Assembly: GCA_000435635.1 (NCBI GenBank)
Contig: FR882107.1
Span: 11,314 to 75,313, forward strand
Reading direction: 5' to 3'
Length of the DNA: 64,000 bases
Source of the DNA: Prevotella sp. CAG:1320
GTDB lineage: Bacteria; Bacteroidota; Bacteroidia; Bacteroidales; Bacteroidaceae
Each line of letters opens with the position of its first letter. Position 1 is the first letter of the stretch. The translations under genes were made by a program, and so were the position numbers. The notes beneath the pieces were generated by a model. The model did not search any database. It saw only the letters and a list, made by a program, of their open reading frames with translations, and was not told the DNA's origin. This document shows positions 57,649 through 64,000 of the stretch, in pieces.

Positions 57649-58902
57649 ATGAAGAAAGATTACCACCATCGCGTCACACCGGAAAGAATCACCATGCTAA
57701 GGGACAGTGAGGTGTTCGTGTTTGGCAGCAACCTGAATGGCTGGCACGGGGGAGGAGCTGCCCGTGCCGCCCTGCTCCACTTCGGCGCGGAATGGGGAAA
57801 GGGGGAAGGCCCGCAAGGGCGGAGCTACGCCATCCCCACCATGCAAGGCGGCGTGGAGACCATAGCCCCCTACGTGGAGAGATTCATACGCTACGCCCGG
57901 CGACATCCCGAGCAGACCTTCCTGGTCACCCCGATAGGCTGCGGCATCGCGGGCTTCTCGCCCAGGGAGATAGCCCCCTTGTTCCGTGAGGCGGTGGACG
58001 TGGAGAACATCCACCTGCCCAATGATTTTTGGGAACATCTAGTCAAACCAAAAACAGAAACAACAAGACCTCAACAGCATAATAAACACATGAAATCCGA
58101 ATTACACTACTTCTCGCCTACTAAAGGTGGAGAGAAAATAGCCAAGGCCATTGCCCGTGGCATGGAAGGCGATGACAAGAGCGACATTACGCCTGCCGTA
58201 TTTGTCACGCCAGTTTACAGCGGACACATGCCGGGAGCCGCCAAGGAGCGGTTCAAAAACATAAAGGCAAAGGGCAAACAACCCACGATACTCGTCAAAA
58301 ACATAAAGGCAAAGGGCAACCAACCCGCCATACTCGTGGCCGTATATGGGAACCGAGCCTTTGAGCAGGCCTTAACAGACCTGGAAACTTTTATCAAAGA
58401 GCGGGGATATACACCCGTGGCAGCTGCCGCCTTCGTATGCGAACACTCTTACAGCACGCCTGAGACCCCCATAGCCGCCGGCAGACCCGACATATCGGAC
58501 TTGCAGGAAGCGGAGCAATTAGGCTATGCCGTAAAAACAAAACTACTGATGGAAGACCTATCCCCCACCAACGCGACACAACTAAAAGACGATCCCATTC
58601 CCGAAGAACAGGCAAAGAGCTTTATGGCAGCAGTGGCTGCCGCAAGAACGAAGGCCGTGAACCTAGGCAAGAAACCCGTACCACAATACCATGGAAGAAA
58701 GTGCACGAGGTGCGAAGCCTGCGTGGCGGCCTGCCCAATGGGGGCTATTGGCGAAGACCTCTCCCTAGACAGCTCACGCTGTATCGTGTGTTGCGCATGC
58801 GTAAAAGTTTGCCCCACAGGAGCCAGAACGTTTCATTCACCACTGGCAAAAGCACTGGCAGAGAACTTCCCGCAAAGGAAAGCTAACCGCTGCATATTTT
58901 AA
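57649..58902 (+). CDS. Fusion of a macro-like (A1S_2505-type) domain with an EFR1-type flavodoxin-ferredoxin
   Basis: The 417-residue protein starts MKKDYHHRVTPERITML. Residues about 20-125 look like a phage macro-like domain (SEVFVFGSNLNGWHGGGAAR, TPIGCGIAGFSPREIAPLFR). From residue 148 (MKSELHYFSPTKGGEKIAKA) it is a flavodoxin-like domain, then two 4Fe-4S motifs (CTRCEACVAACP and CIVCCACVKVCP). The second part has its own ATG at 58090. A 14-residue tandem duplication lies at 58255-58338. It is probably a recent fusion, or a frameshift or assembly artefact (see findings). Confidence 0.75.
   Translation: MKKDYHHRVTPERITMLRDSEVFVFGSNLNGWHGGGAARAALLHFGAEWGKGEGPQGRSYAIPTMQGGVETIAPYVERFIRYARRHPEQTFLVTPIGCGIAGFSPREIAPLFREAVDVENIHLPNDFWEHLVKPKTETTRPQQHNKHMKSELHYFSPTKGGEKIAKAIARGMEGDDKSDITPAVFVTPVYSGHMPGAAKERFKNIKAKGKQPTILVKNIKAKGNQPAILVAVYGNRAFEQALTDLETFIKERGYTPVAAAAFVCEHSYSTPETPIAAGRPDISDLQEAEQLGYAVKTKLLMEDLSPTNATQLKDDPIPEEQAKSFMAAVAAARTKAVNLGKKPVPQYHGRKCTRCEACVAACPMGAIGEDLSLDSSRCIVCCACVKVCPTGARTFHSPLAKALAENFPQRKANRCIF
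58255..58338 (+). repeat. In-frame 42-bp tandem duplication inside the fusion gene
   Basis: Codons from 58255-58296 (KNIKAKGKQPTILV) and 58297-58338 (KNIKAKGNQPAILV) are near-identical and directly adjacent. The reading frame stays intact. The flavodoxin fold would normally have this loop once. Confidence 0.9.
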
Positions 58903-59064
58903 CAACCCAGAGGTGGCATGGGCCGACGATCCTGCCACCTCAAGTTTGCCTGTCCACACCCTCACTTTCTAGTCACATAACCTTTCGCTGACCAACTGTA
59001 TATAAAGGAAGGAAAAAACACAAAGGACTGGGCGTTACGGCAACATATTCCAAGGCCATCTGAA

Positions 59065-59142
59065 AACAACTTATTTTGCGTCGGGAAATAAGTTATTTTA
59101 CTTGGGAAAATAACTTGTTTTGCGTGGGAAAACAACTTATTT
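59065..59142. repeat. Array 7: AACAACTTATT-type palindrome every 22 bp, four copies
   Basis: Copies start at 59065, 59087, 59109 and 59131, exactly 22 bp apart: AACAACTTATT, AATAAGTTATT (perfect odd palindrome), AATAACTTGTT and AACAACTTATT. It lies between the convergent fusion gene and HxlR gene, and has the same core family as arrays 4 and 6. The rest of 58903-59316 shows no gene. Confidence 0.9.
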
Positions 59143-59316
59143 TGTCGAAAAAAACGATATTGAAATAGGAATATATTAAAAATAAGCTACTTATAAGCAT
59201 TTCTCAAAGAACGAGGTAATGACTTGGAAACAGTCACAAATTCTGCAATATGCGGTAAATTTCTGTCAAACAACTCTTGTCTTAGCGCAAAGATACGGAA
59301 AAGCAACCAAATTCTA

Positions 59317-59667
59317 TTACCGTTTCCCATATTTCTTTTCAAATAATTCTGTATTCTTCTCTCCCCATGCAATCATAGCATCGATGATGGGAATAAGCGT
59401 CATCCCCAACGGAGTGATAGCATACTCCGAACGAGGAGGCAGTTCAGGGTAGATGGTCTTCGATACGAGCCCGTCCTCTACCAGTTCCTTCAGTTGCAAG
59501 TCGAGCACACGAGGCGTGGCTTCGGGAAATATCTTGTGCAATTCACTGGGACGCAGGGCACGGTGGCGCAGTTCGTCCAAGATGCATGACTTCCACTTGG
59601 AATCAATCAGGCTCATGGTCAGCCGCAAGGGACAGTCCAAATCTACGGGTATCTTTCTTTCGTACAT
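59317..59667 (-). CDS. HxlR-family transcription regulator
   Basis: The 116-residue protein has the MarR-like winged helix of HxlR: DCPLRLTMSLIDSKWKSCIL, LRHRALRPSELHKIFPEATP and the wing YPELPPRSEYAITPLGMTL. HxlR proteins often sense electrophiles or quinones through an N-terminal Cys; here the only N-terminal Cys is in DLDCPLRL. It is divergent from the redox genes at 59839-61411 and likely controls them. Confidence 0.92.
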   Translation of the reverse strand: MYERKIPVDLDCPLRLTMSLIDSKWKSCILDELRHRALRPSELHKIFPEATPRVLDLQLKELVEDGLVSKTIYPELPPRSEYAITPLGMTLIPIIDAMIAWGEKNTELFEKKYGKR

Positions 59668-59696
59668 GGTTTTATCTTTATTGAATGTTACGCCTG

Positions 59697-59704
59697 CAAA
59701 GGTA
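59697..59704 (-). promoter_or_regulatory. -7 box of the HxlR gene
   Basis: TACCTTTG on the minus strand 29 bp before the HxlR ATG. No convincing -33 box at 19-21 nt. Confidence 0.5.
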
Positions 59705-59730
59705 AGGATAATATATCGTAACGGGGATAT

Positions 59731-59767
59731 ACCGAATAATTTTTCAGTATATGAATAATTTTTCGGT
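59731..59767. promoter_or_regulatory. Candidate HxlR operator
   Basis: gaataatttttc occurs twice, at 59734-59745 and 59753-59764, 19 bp apart (two helical turns), bounded by accgaa and ttcggt as an inverted pair. It lies between the -7 box of hxlR and the -33 box of the divergent NTF2 gene, where an HxlR dimer could block either promoter. Confidence 0.6.
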
Positions 59768-59768
59768 A

Positions 59769-59800
59769 CTTGTGCAAACTGGAGGAATCACCTACCTTTG
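59769..59800 (+). promoter_or_regulatory. Promoter of the NTF2-flavodoxin operon
   Basis: CTTG (59769-59772), 20 nt, TACCTTTG (59793-59800). The ATG at 59839 is 39 nt beyond. Confidence 0.65.
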
Positions 59801-59838
59801 CAGCATCAAAACAAGATAATCAATTAAACATTAGCATC

Positions 59839-60222
59839 ATGAGAGCAAATATCGAAGAGTACAAGGCAGTGGAAGAAGCTGCCATGAAGTTTGTGAAAAG
59901 TGTGGCAGAAGGCAACAGCAAGTATGCCCGCGAATTGTTTATTGACGAAGCCGTCTTATTCGGCTACTTGGACGGGAAGCTGGAGCACGGCAGCATCGAG
60001 CAGTTCTACCACAATGTGGACACCGTAGGCGCAGGCGATGACTTCAAGGCACGCATCGACGTGGTGGACGTAGAAGAGACCCTCGCCGTGGTGCGCGTGC
60101 TGGAAGAGAAATGGGGAGGACGTATCGACTTCACCGACTACCTGCTGCTGATGAAGATGGACGGCGAGTGGCGGTGCGTGGCGAAGGCGTACAATCAGAA
60201 TTCGAATACCATTCAAAAGTAA
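59839..60222 (+). CDS. NTF2-like/SnoaL-type (Lumazine_bd_2-like) protein
   Basis: From ATG 59839 (MRANIEEYKAVEEAAMKF) the protein has 127 residues: a helix followed by VEEAAMKFVKSVAEG and ARELFIDEAVLFGYLDGKLE, then strand-rich GEWRCVAKAYNQN. This is the cone-shaped NTF2 fold. No catalytic residue can be assigned. It is the first gene of the HxlR-linked operon. Confidence 0.75.
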   Translation: MRANIEEYKAVEEAAMKFVKSVAEGNSKYARELFIDEAVLFGYLDGKLEHGSIEQFYHNVDTVGAGDDFKARIDVVDVEETLAVVRVLEEKWGGRIDFTDYLLLMKMDGEWRCVAKAYNQNSNTIQK

Positions 60223-60227
60223 GGAGG
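60221..60227 (+). promoter_or_regulatory. Strong Shine-Dalgarno site before the first flavodoxin gene
   Basis: aaggagg lies 7 nt before the ATG at 60235 and overlaps the stop codon of the NTF2-like gene. Such a consensus site is rare in Bacteroidota. Confidence 0.8.
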
Positions 60228-60234
60228 AAGCGTC

Positions 60235-60774
60235 ATGAAGATAACAGTTATTACGGGAAGTCCACGCAAGCATGGCAACAGCTTTGCCATGACGGACGCA
60301 TTTATCAGGGAAGCGGAGACACTCGGCCACACGGTGCAACGATTTGATGCCGCACTGATGAAGATAGGCGGTTGCCGTGCCTGCCAGACCTGCTTCAAGA
60401 CGGGCAAGGCTTGTTCGTTCGACGACGATTTTAACCTTATCGCACCTGCCATTATGGAAGCCGATGCTGTTGTATTCACCATGCCAACCTACTGGTATTC
60501 CATTCCGGCACAGATAAAGGGTGTGATTGACCGCCTGTTTTCATTCGTGGTGGGCGGAAAGGATATCGCCGGAAAGAAATGCGGACTGATAGCCTGCTGC
60601 GAAGAAAACGACGTGACGGTAATGGACGGCATCCGTATGCCGCTGGAACGTTCTGCCGCTCTGCTGAAATGGGAGATGGCTGGCGAAGTGCTTATTACCG
60701 GAGTATTGAACGAAGGTGACATCAACAAGACGGACGGCTGCAAGCAAGCGGCTGAACTGGCGCATAAATTCTGA
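60235..60774 (+). CDS. Flavodoxin-family NADPH-dependent FMN reductase-like protein
   Basis: The 179-residue protein starts MKITVITGSPRKHGNSFAMT, the FMN phosphate loop, and has RACQTCFKTGKACSFDDDFN and FTMPTYWYSIPAQIKGVIDR. The CxxC pair suggests thiol redox or an iron-sulfur site. It probably reduces quinones or other electrophiles. Confidence 0.85.
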   Translation: MKITVITGSPRKHGNSFAMTDAFIREAETLGHTVQRFDAALMKIGGCRACQTCFKTGKACSFDDDFNLIAPAIMEADAVVFTMPTYWYSIPAQIKGVIDRLFSFVVGGKDIAGKKCGLIACCEENDVTVMDGIRMPLERSAALLKWEMAGEVLITGVLNEGDINKTDGCKQAAELAHKF

Positions 60775-60778
60775 ACGT

Positions 60779-61411
60779 ATGAAGGTATTGTTGATTAATG
60801 GCAGCCCGAATCAAACGGGCTGCACCTATACCGCCCTGCACGAAGTGGAAACCACCTTGCAGGCAAACGGTATTGAGACGGAATTGCTGTATTTAGGCAA
60901 GAAGCCCATAGCGGGCTGCATCGCCTGTGGAGCCTGCATGAAGACAGGACATTGTTTCCGCGACGACCTCGTGCAAGAGATACAGAAACGGCTGGATGAA
61001 TTTGATGCCATCGTCATCGGTTCTCCGGTTTATTACAGTGCACCAACGGGGCAACTCGTTTCGTTCCTGAACCGCCTGTTCTTCGCCACGGAAAACCGCA
61101 TGGCGGGCAAGCTCGGCGCATCAGTAGTATCGTGCCGCCGTGGTGGAGCCTCCGCCACCTTCGAGCAATTGAATCAATATTTCACTATTGCGAATATGCC
61201 TATCGTAGCATCGCAATACTGGAACTCGGTACACGGCTTCACACCCGACGATGTGCGCAAGGACAAGGAAGGCTTGCAGACCATGCGCATCTTGGGGCAA
61301 AATATGGCGTGGTTGCTAAAGCGCATTGAAAGCGGACGGAAGAACGGCGTTCGCAAGCCGGAATATGAACCGAGAATGCGGACGCACTTCATCCAAGACA
61401 AATATGAATAA
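60779..61411 (+). CDS. Second flavodoxin-family FMN reductase-like protein
   Basis: From ATG 60779 (MKVLLINGSPNQTGCTYTAL) the protein has 210 residues, again with GCIACGACMKTGHCFRDD and GSPVYYSAPTGQLVSFLNR. It begins 4 bp after the previous stop codon. An in-frame ATG at 60716 would start inside the previous gene and is not preferred. It is the last gene before the mobile element. Confidence 0.87.
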   Translation: MKVLLINGSPNQTGCTYTALHEVETTLQANGIETELLYLGKKPIAGCIACGACMKTGHCFRDDLVQEIQKRLDEFDAIVIGSPVYYSAPTGQLVSFLNRLFFATENRMAGKLGASVVSCRRGGASATFEQLNQYFTIANMPIVASQYWNSVHGFTPDDVRKDKEGLQTMRILGQNMAWLLKRIESGRKNGVRKPEYEPRMRTHFIQDKYE

Positions 61412-61478
61412 CCAAACTTAACAAGAAAACTTATAGATTTTTGAGTAGAGGATGTTTCCTGTCCGATTTTGAATTTAA

Positions 61479-61542
61479 CCAATGGGAGGATAGCAAGCGG
61501 TTTTGGTCTGCCCCAAACACAAACTTGCTACCCTCCCGTTGG
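61479..61542 (-). terminator. Long hairpin at the right end of mobV
   Basis: Arms ccaatgggaggatagcaag (61479-61497) and cttgctaccctcccgttgg (61524-61542) match at 17 of 19 positions. It lies 7 bp beyond the mobV stop and probably ends its transcript, or marks the element's end. No T-run follows. Confidence 0.6.
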
Positions 61543-61548
61543 CATCGT

Positions 61549-62919
61549 TTATAATCTCATGCCCTTGTCTCTCCTAAGCGGCTTAACAGTCCTTTTAATG
61601 GATGAGAACAGCCTGCCAAACTGTTCCTTGAACCATTCGCCAATCAGTTGCCCATTGATGGCAAGCGCAAGTTTGGATTTGTCTTTCGGGTCTTTCACCA
61701 CTTGGAAGCCTGCTTCCTCGGTCGTGAACTTCCGCCTGTGCTCCTCCGAATAGAGTTCGCCCTCATAGAACAACGGCTTGCCGCTGATGAGCGTGGCGGT
61801 CTGCCGCTCGTTGAAGCCGACTTTAAGGCAGAATTTCTCCATGTACACCAACTCTTGGAACAGCGGAAACCATTTCTTGGCTTTTTGGATGATGGATTTC
61901 AGGAATGACACTTCCCTTTGGTGTTCCGCTTCCTTGTCCGCCATTTCTCTGCGGTGCTTGGCTTGCAGTTCCATCAGTTGACGGCTGTGTTCATCCTGCT
62001 GCCGCTGCATCTGTTGTTGCAACAACTCGATGCTTTCGTCACGGGCTGCAACCTCATTTTGCAGGGTGCGGTTGTCGGCTTCAAGTTCTTTCAGCTTGCC
62101 GCTTCCCAAAAGAGAACCGACCTTTGCCACAAGTGCCGTTTTCGCTTCGGTCTTGGCGGCTTCCAGCTTCTCCGACTTGATTTCCTTCCTGACTTCGGCA
62201 AGCAGCCGTTCCGCTTGTTTCTGTTCGGTCTGCAACTGCCTTACGTTGGTTTCTAGCTCTCCCGTCTGCCGTTTCAAGTCACGGTAGTATTGGGCTGTGG
62301 TGGTATGCCGTGCCTCTGACCCACGTATGCCACGATGCAAGCCGTACTTTGCCATCGCTTCAGCATAGCTATCGTGGTAGGCAACAAGCCGTTCACGGGT
62401 CAAGAGGTCATCTGCGCACAGGCGCACGGCGTTGGCTTTCTTGCGGTAGGTGCGTTTGCCCTCCGCTTGCTTCTTCCTCGCTTTCCTGCGCTCTCCCGTC
62501 ACTATCGGAACGACCGTGGCATGGATGTGCGGCGTGTGCTCGTCCATGTGAAGCACCGCCGAAACAGTGTTCTCCCTGCCGAATGTGCGGTGCAGCCATT
62601 GCAGATTGTCATCGCACCATTCGTCAAGCCTGCCCTCGTCCTGTACCCTTGCCATGTCCTCGTGCGTGCCCGAAAGCACGATGCGGATTGCCCGTACTTG
62701 GTCAGGCGTTATCTTCCGCCTGATGCCAGCCGTGCGGATGCGGTGGCTTATCGCCTCGGTGCGGTCTGCCACTCCATCGGGGAATTGCACCAACTCACGG
62801 TTGAGGTGGGTGCGTGTGGGGTCTGCGTTCTTGGGCGTGGTCTTGCGTTCGATGTGGTCGGATGCACCCGTGTCAGCCGACCCTTTCGCCTTGTTGATTT
62901 GAATGCTTATGTATCCCAT
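61549..62919 (-). CDS. MobV/Pre-type relaxase
   Basis: From ATG 62919 (MGYISIQINKAKG) the protein has 456 residues. It has the MobV N-terminus HIERKTTPKNADPTRTHLNR and the metal-binding triad motif HMDEHTPHIHATVVPI near residue 125, then a long coiled coil (about 215-340; LQTEQKQAERLLAEVRKEIK) and a C-terminal domain. It nicks oriT to start transfer of the mobilizable element. Nearest oriT candidate is the region upstream, 62920-63499. Confidence 0.9.
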   Translation of the reverse strand: MGYISIQINKAKGSADTGASDHIERKTTPKNADPTRTHLNRELVQFPDGVADRTEAISHRIRTAGIRRKITPDQVRAIRIVLSGTHEDMARVQDEGRLDEWCDDNLQWLHRTFGRENTVSAVLHMDEHTPHIHATVVPIVTGERRKARKKQAEGKRTYRKKANAVRLCADDLLTRERLVAYHDSYAEAMAKYGLHRGIRGSEARHTTTAQYYRDLKRQTGELETNVRQLQTEQKQAERLLAEVRKEIKSEKLEAAKTEAKTALVAKVGSLLGSGKLKELEADNRTLQNEVAARDESIELLQQQMQRQQDEHSRQLMELQAKHRREMADKEAEHQREVSFLKSIIQKAKKWFPLFQELVYMEKFCLKVGFNERQTATLISGKPLFYEGELYSEEHRRKFTTEEAGFQVVKDPKDKSKLALAINGQLIGEWFKEQFGRLFSSIKRTVKPLRRDKGMRL

Positions 62920-63011
62920 GTTCGTTTCTTGTTTTTGAGGTTCTACAAACTTGTTTGTCAATGTTCGTCCGCCTGCGGTCATGCCGCACAGGACAAACGG
63001 GGGTGTCCAGA

Positions 63012-63088
63012 GGGGTGCAACCCCATTGGCTCATTAGGGTGTTTTTAGCATGAGCGAAGCGGTGCGTGAAGAAAACGCCCTAATGAGC
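63012..63088. other. Candidate oriT with two hairpins
   Basis: A small perfect hairpin ggggt-gca-acccc (63012-63024) is followed by an inverted repeat: gctcattagggtgtttt (63029-63045) with aaaacgccctaatgagc (63072-63088), 16 of 17 paired. It lies about 100 bp upstream of the mobV start. A 135-codon frame at 63080-63487 shows no recognised protein. The rest of 62920-63499 shows nothing else. Confidence 0.55.
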
Positions 63089-63499
63089 TATGGCTTTTTG
63101 TTTCCCAAAAGCCTGCGGTGGTGTCAGCGGCGATGTTGGCGGACATTGGTTGCTTTTTCTTTTCGCCAGCGACATCGGCTTTCCCTTGTCGGTCGGCAGG
63201 ACGGAAGTCCGTCCGACCAGCCTACGGATGGCGATATTCACCTTTGTTGCTTTCCCGGCGGACTTGATGAGGGGTGAAAATCCGATGAATTGATGATTGG
63301 ATAGTCTAATATACTGACAACTAATGCAATAACCTTTCATCAGCGTTTCATCAAACCGCTCGCCAAAAGAAAAGTGATGTGTGAGGCTGCATCCGCTTTC
63401 TCTTTTCATCAGCCAAATACTTTTGTTGAGGGTTTGATGAGCATGTAAGTCGCTGTTATTTTTTATGTTTACATATACTTTCATCATTTCATCAAAATA

Positions 63500-64000
63500 T
63501 CAGAGTGTTTCCAACTGCACTTTGCTTACCGTATAGTAGCGTCCAATCCGTCTGACAGGTGAATAGTGACATTCGTGGTTGTAATCGTATTGGTAGGTGG
63601 TGTAAGAAAGCGAATTGGATACAGGAGCCAGCTTCCAACACTCCTGCACCACTTTCCGAACCTGCGACTTCTCCACCCTGACTTGTGAGCAGACCAGCAA
63701 GGGAATGATGTCGTTCAAGCAGAAAGACACCGTTTCTACCTCCATCTTCGCCATGATGTCAAGCAGCAGTTCCGCCATCTCAATCTCCAGCCGGTTGCGG
63801 TTGCTTCGGATTATCTTCCGCAGGGCATCCGTTTCCAGCCGCTTCGGGTCGAACCACATGCGGCTTTCCTTTTCGGTGAATAGCTGCCTGTGTTGCAGGA
63901 AATGGAGAAAAGTGGGTATCTCCGCTTTCAGTTTTTGCAGGAAGTCAGTGTCATCACTCCGCAGCGGCACAATCTTCCGCACCCAATAGCGTGTCTCCCC
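63500..64000 (-). CDS. Mobile-element primase-helicase-type protein (DUF3874-like), C-terminal part
   Basis: The frame is open to the window edge, so at least 160 residues are seen and the start is missing. The visible end has WVRKIVPLRSDDTDFLQKLK and a winged-helix-like C-terminus (VCSQVRVEKSQVRKVVQECW, IGRYYTVSKVQLETL). This matches my memory of DUF3874/VirE-type helicase-primases found beside MobV relaxases in Bacteroides elements; the name is tentative. Confidence 0.5.
   Translation of the reverse strand, partial: GETRYWVRKIVPLRSDDTDFLQKLKAEIPTFLHFLQHRQLFTEKESRMWFDPKRLETDALRKIIRSNRNRLEIEMAELLLDIMAKMEVETVSFCLNDIIPLLVCSQVRVEKSQVRKVVQECWKLAPVSNSLSYTTYQYDYNHECHYSPVRRIGRYYTVSKVQLETL

Noticed and set aside
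502..59142. The 22-bp arrays as CRISPR arrays
   Set aside because: Periods of 21-22 bp are far too short for repeat plus spacer, spacers are alike, and no cas gene is near.
63080..63487. 135-codon minus-strand frame beside the oriT candidate
   Set aside because: It overlaps the larger inverted repeat and has no family signature; kept out until conservation is shown.

Overview
The window is a chromosomal segment of a Bacteroidales bacterium, most likely a member of the Prevotellaceae. The evidence is the S10-spc-alpha ribosomal cluster carrying infA-rpmJ but no tuf, a split ExbB-ExbD-ExbD-TonB operon, a PorT-like barrel protein of type IX secretion, a DUF3467 gene beside rpsL, and promoters of the Bacteroidota type (TTTG, about 20 nt, TAnnTTTG). 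Shine-Dalgarno sequences are almost absent. The last 2.5 kb is a mobile element of the Bacteroides mobilizable type.

Layout. 1-310 is the end of a HAD hydrolase. 774-6490 is a TonB energising operon (exbB, two exbD, tonB, a PstS-like lipoprotein, a TPR protein) read on the minus strand. 6703-16849 holds housekeeping genes: aminotransferase, ribBA, an LptF/G permease, a START-like protein, tRNA-Met(CAT), cyuA-like cysteine desulfidase, flavin reductase, an 8-cysteine ferredoxin, porT and a two-gene 5'-nucleotidase. rplS follows at 17105. 17676-21838 is a patch of poorly characterised minus-strand genes (MORN/TonB hybrid, membrane proteins, a UDG-like protein) containing a head-to-head repeat pair. 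22251-29346 carries pgeF, obg, adk, hpt, nnr, tag, a glutaredoxin-like gene and fbaA. 29555-38373 carries a GH43 glycosidase, a 992-residue ATP-grasp protein with degenerate receiver domains, rlpA, small lipoproteins and a MATE exporter. 38485-56668 is an unbroken run of 33 minus-strand translation genes from rpsL to rplQ. 56965-61411 holds DUF3467, a macro-like/flavodoxin/ferredoxin fusion, an HxlR regulator and three redox genes. 61479-64000 is a MobV mobilizable element.

The most unusual signal is not a gene. Seven intergenic arrays (starting near 502, 13949, 22047, 28067, 35549, 35638 and 59065) are built on a rigid 21-22 bp period. Six of them repeat an 11-bp odd palindrome separated by 10-12 bp. 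At least three unrelated core palindromes share this geometry, and two of the cores recur at places many kb apart. Every array lies beyond a gene's 3' end, between convergent genes or downstream of an operon, and none lies between divergent genes. This looks like a family of helically phased sites at transcription-unit ends, with no identified function.

Limits: all family names come from reading motifs. No alignment, profile search, folding program or copy count was run.
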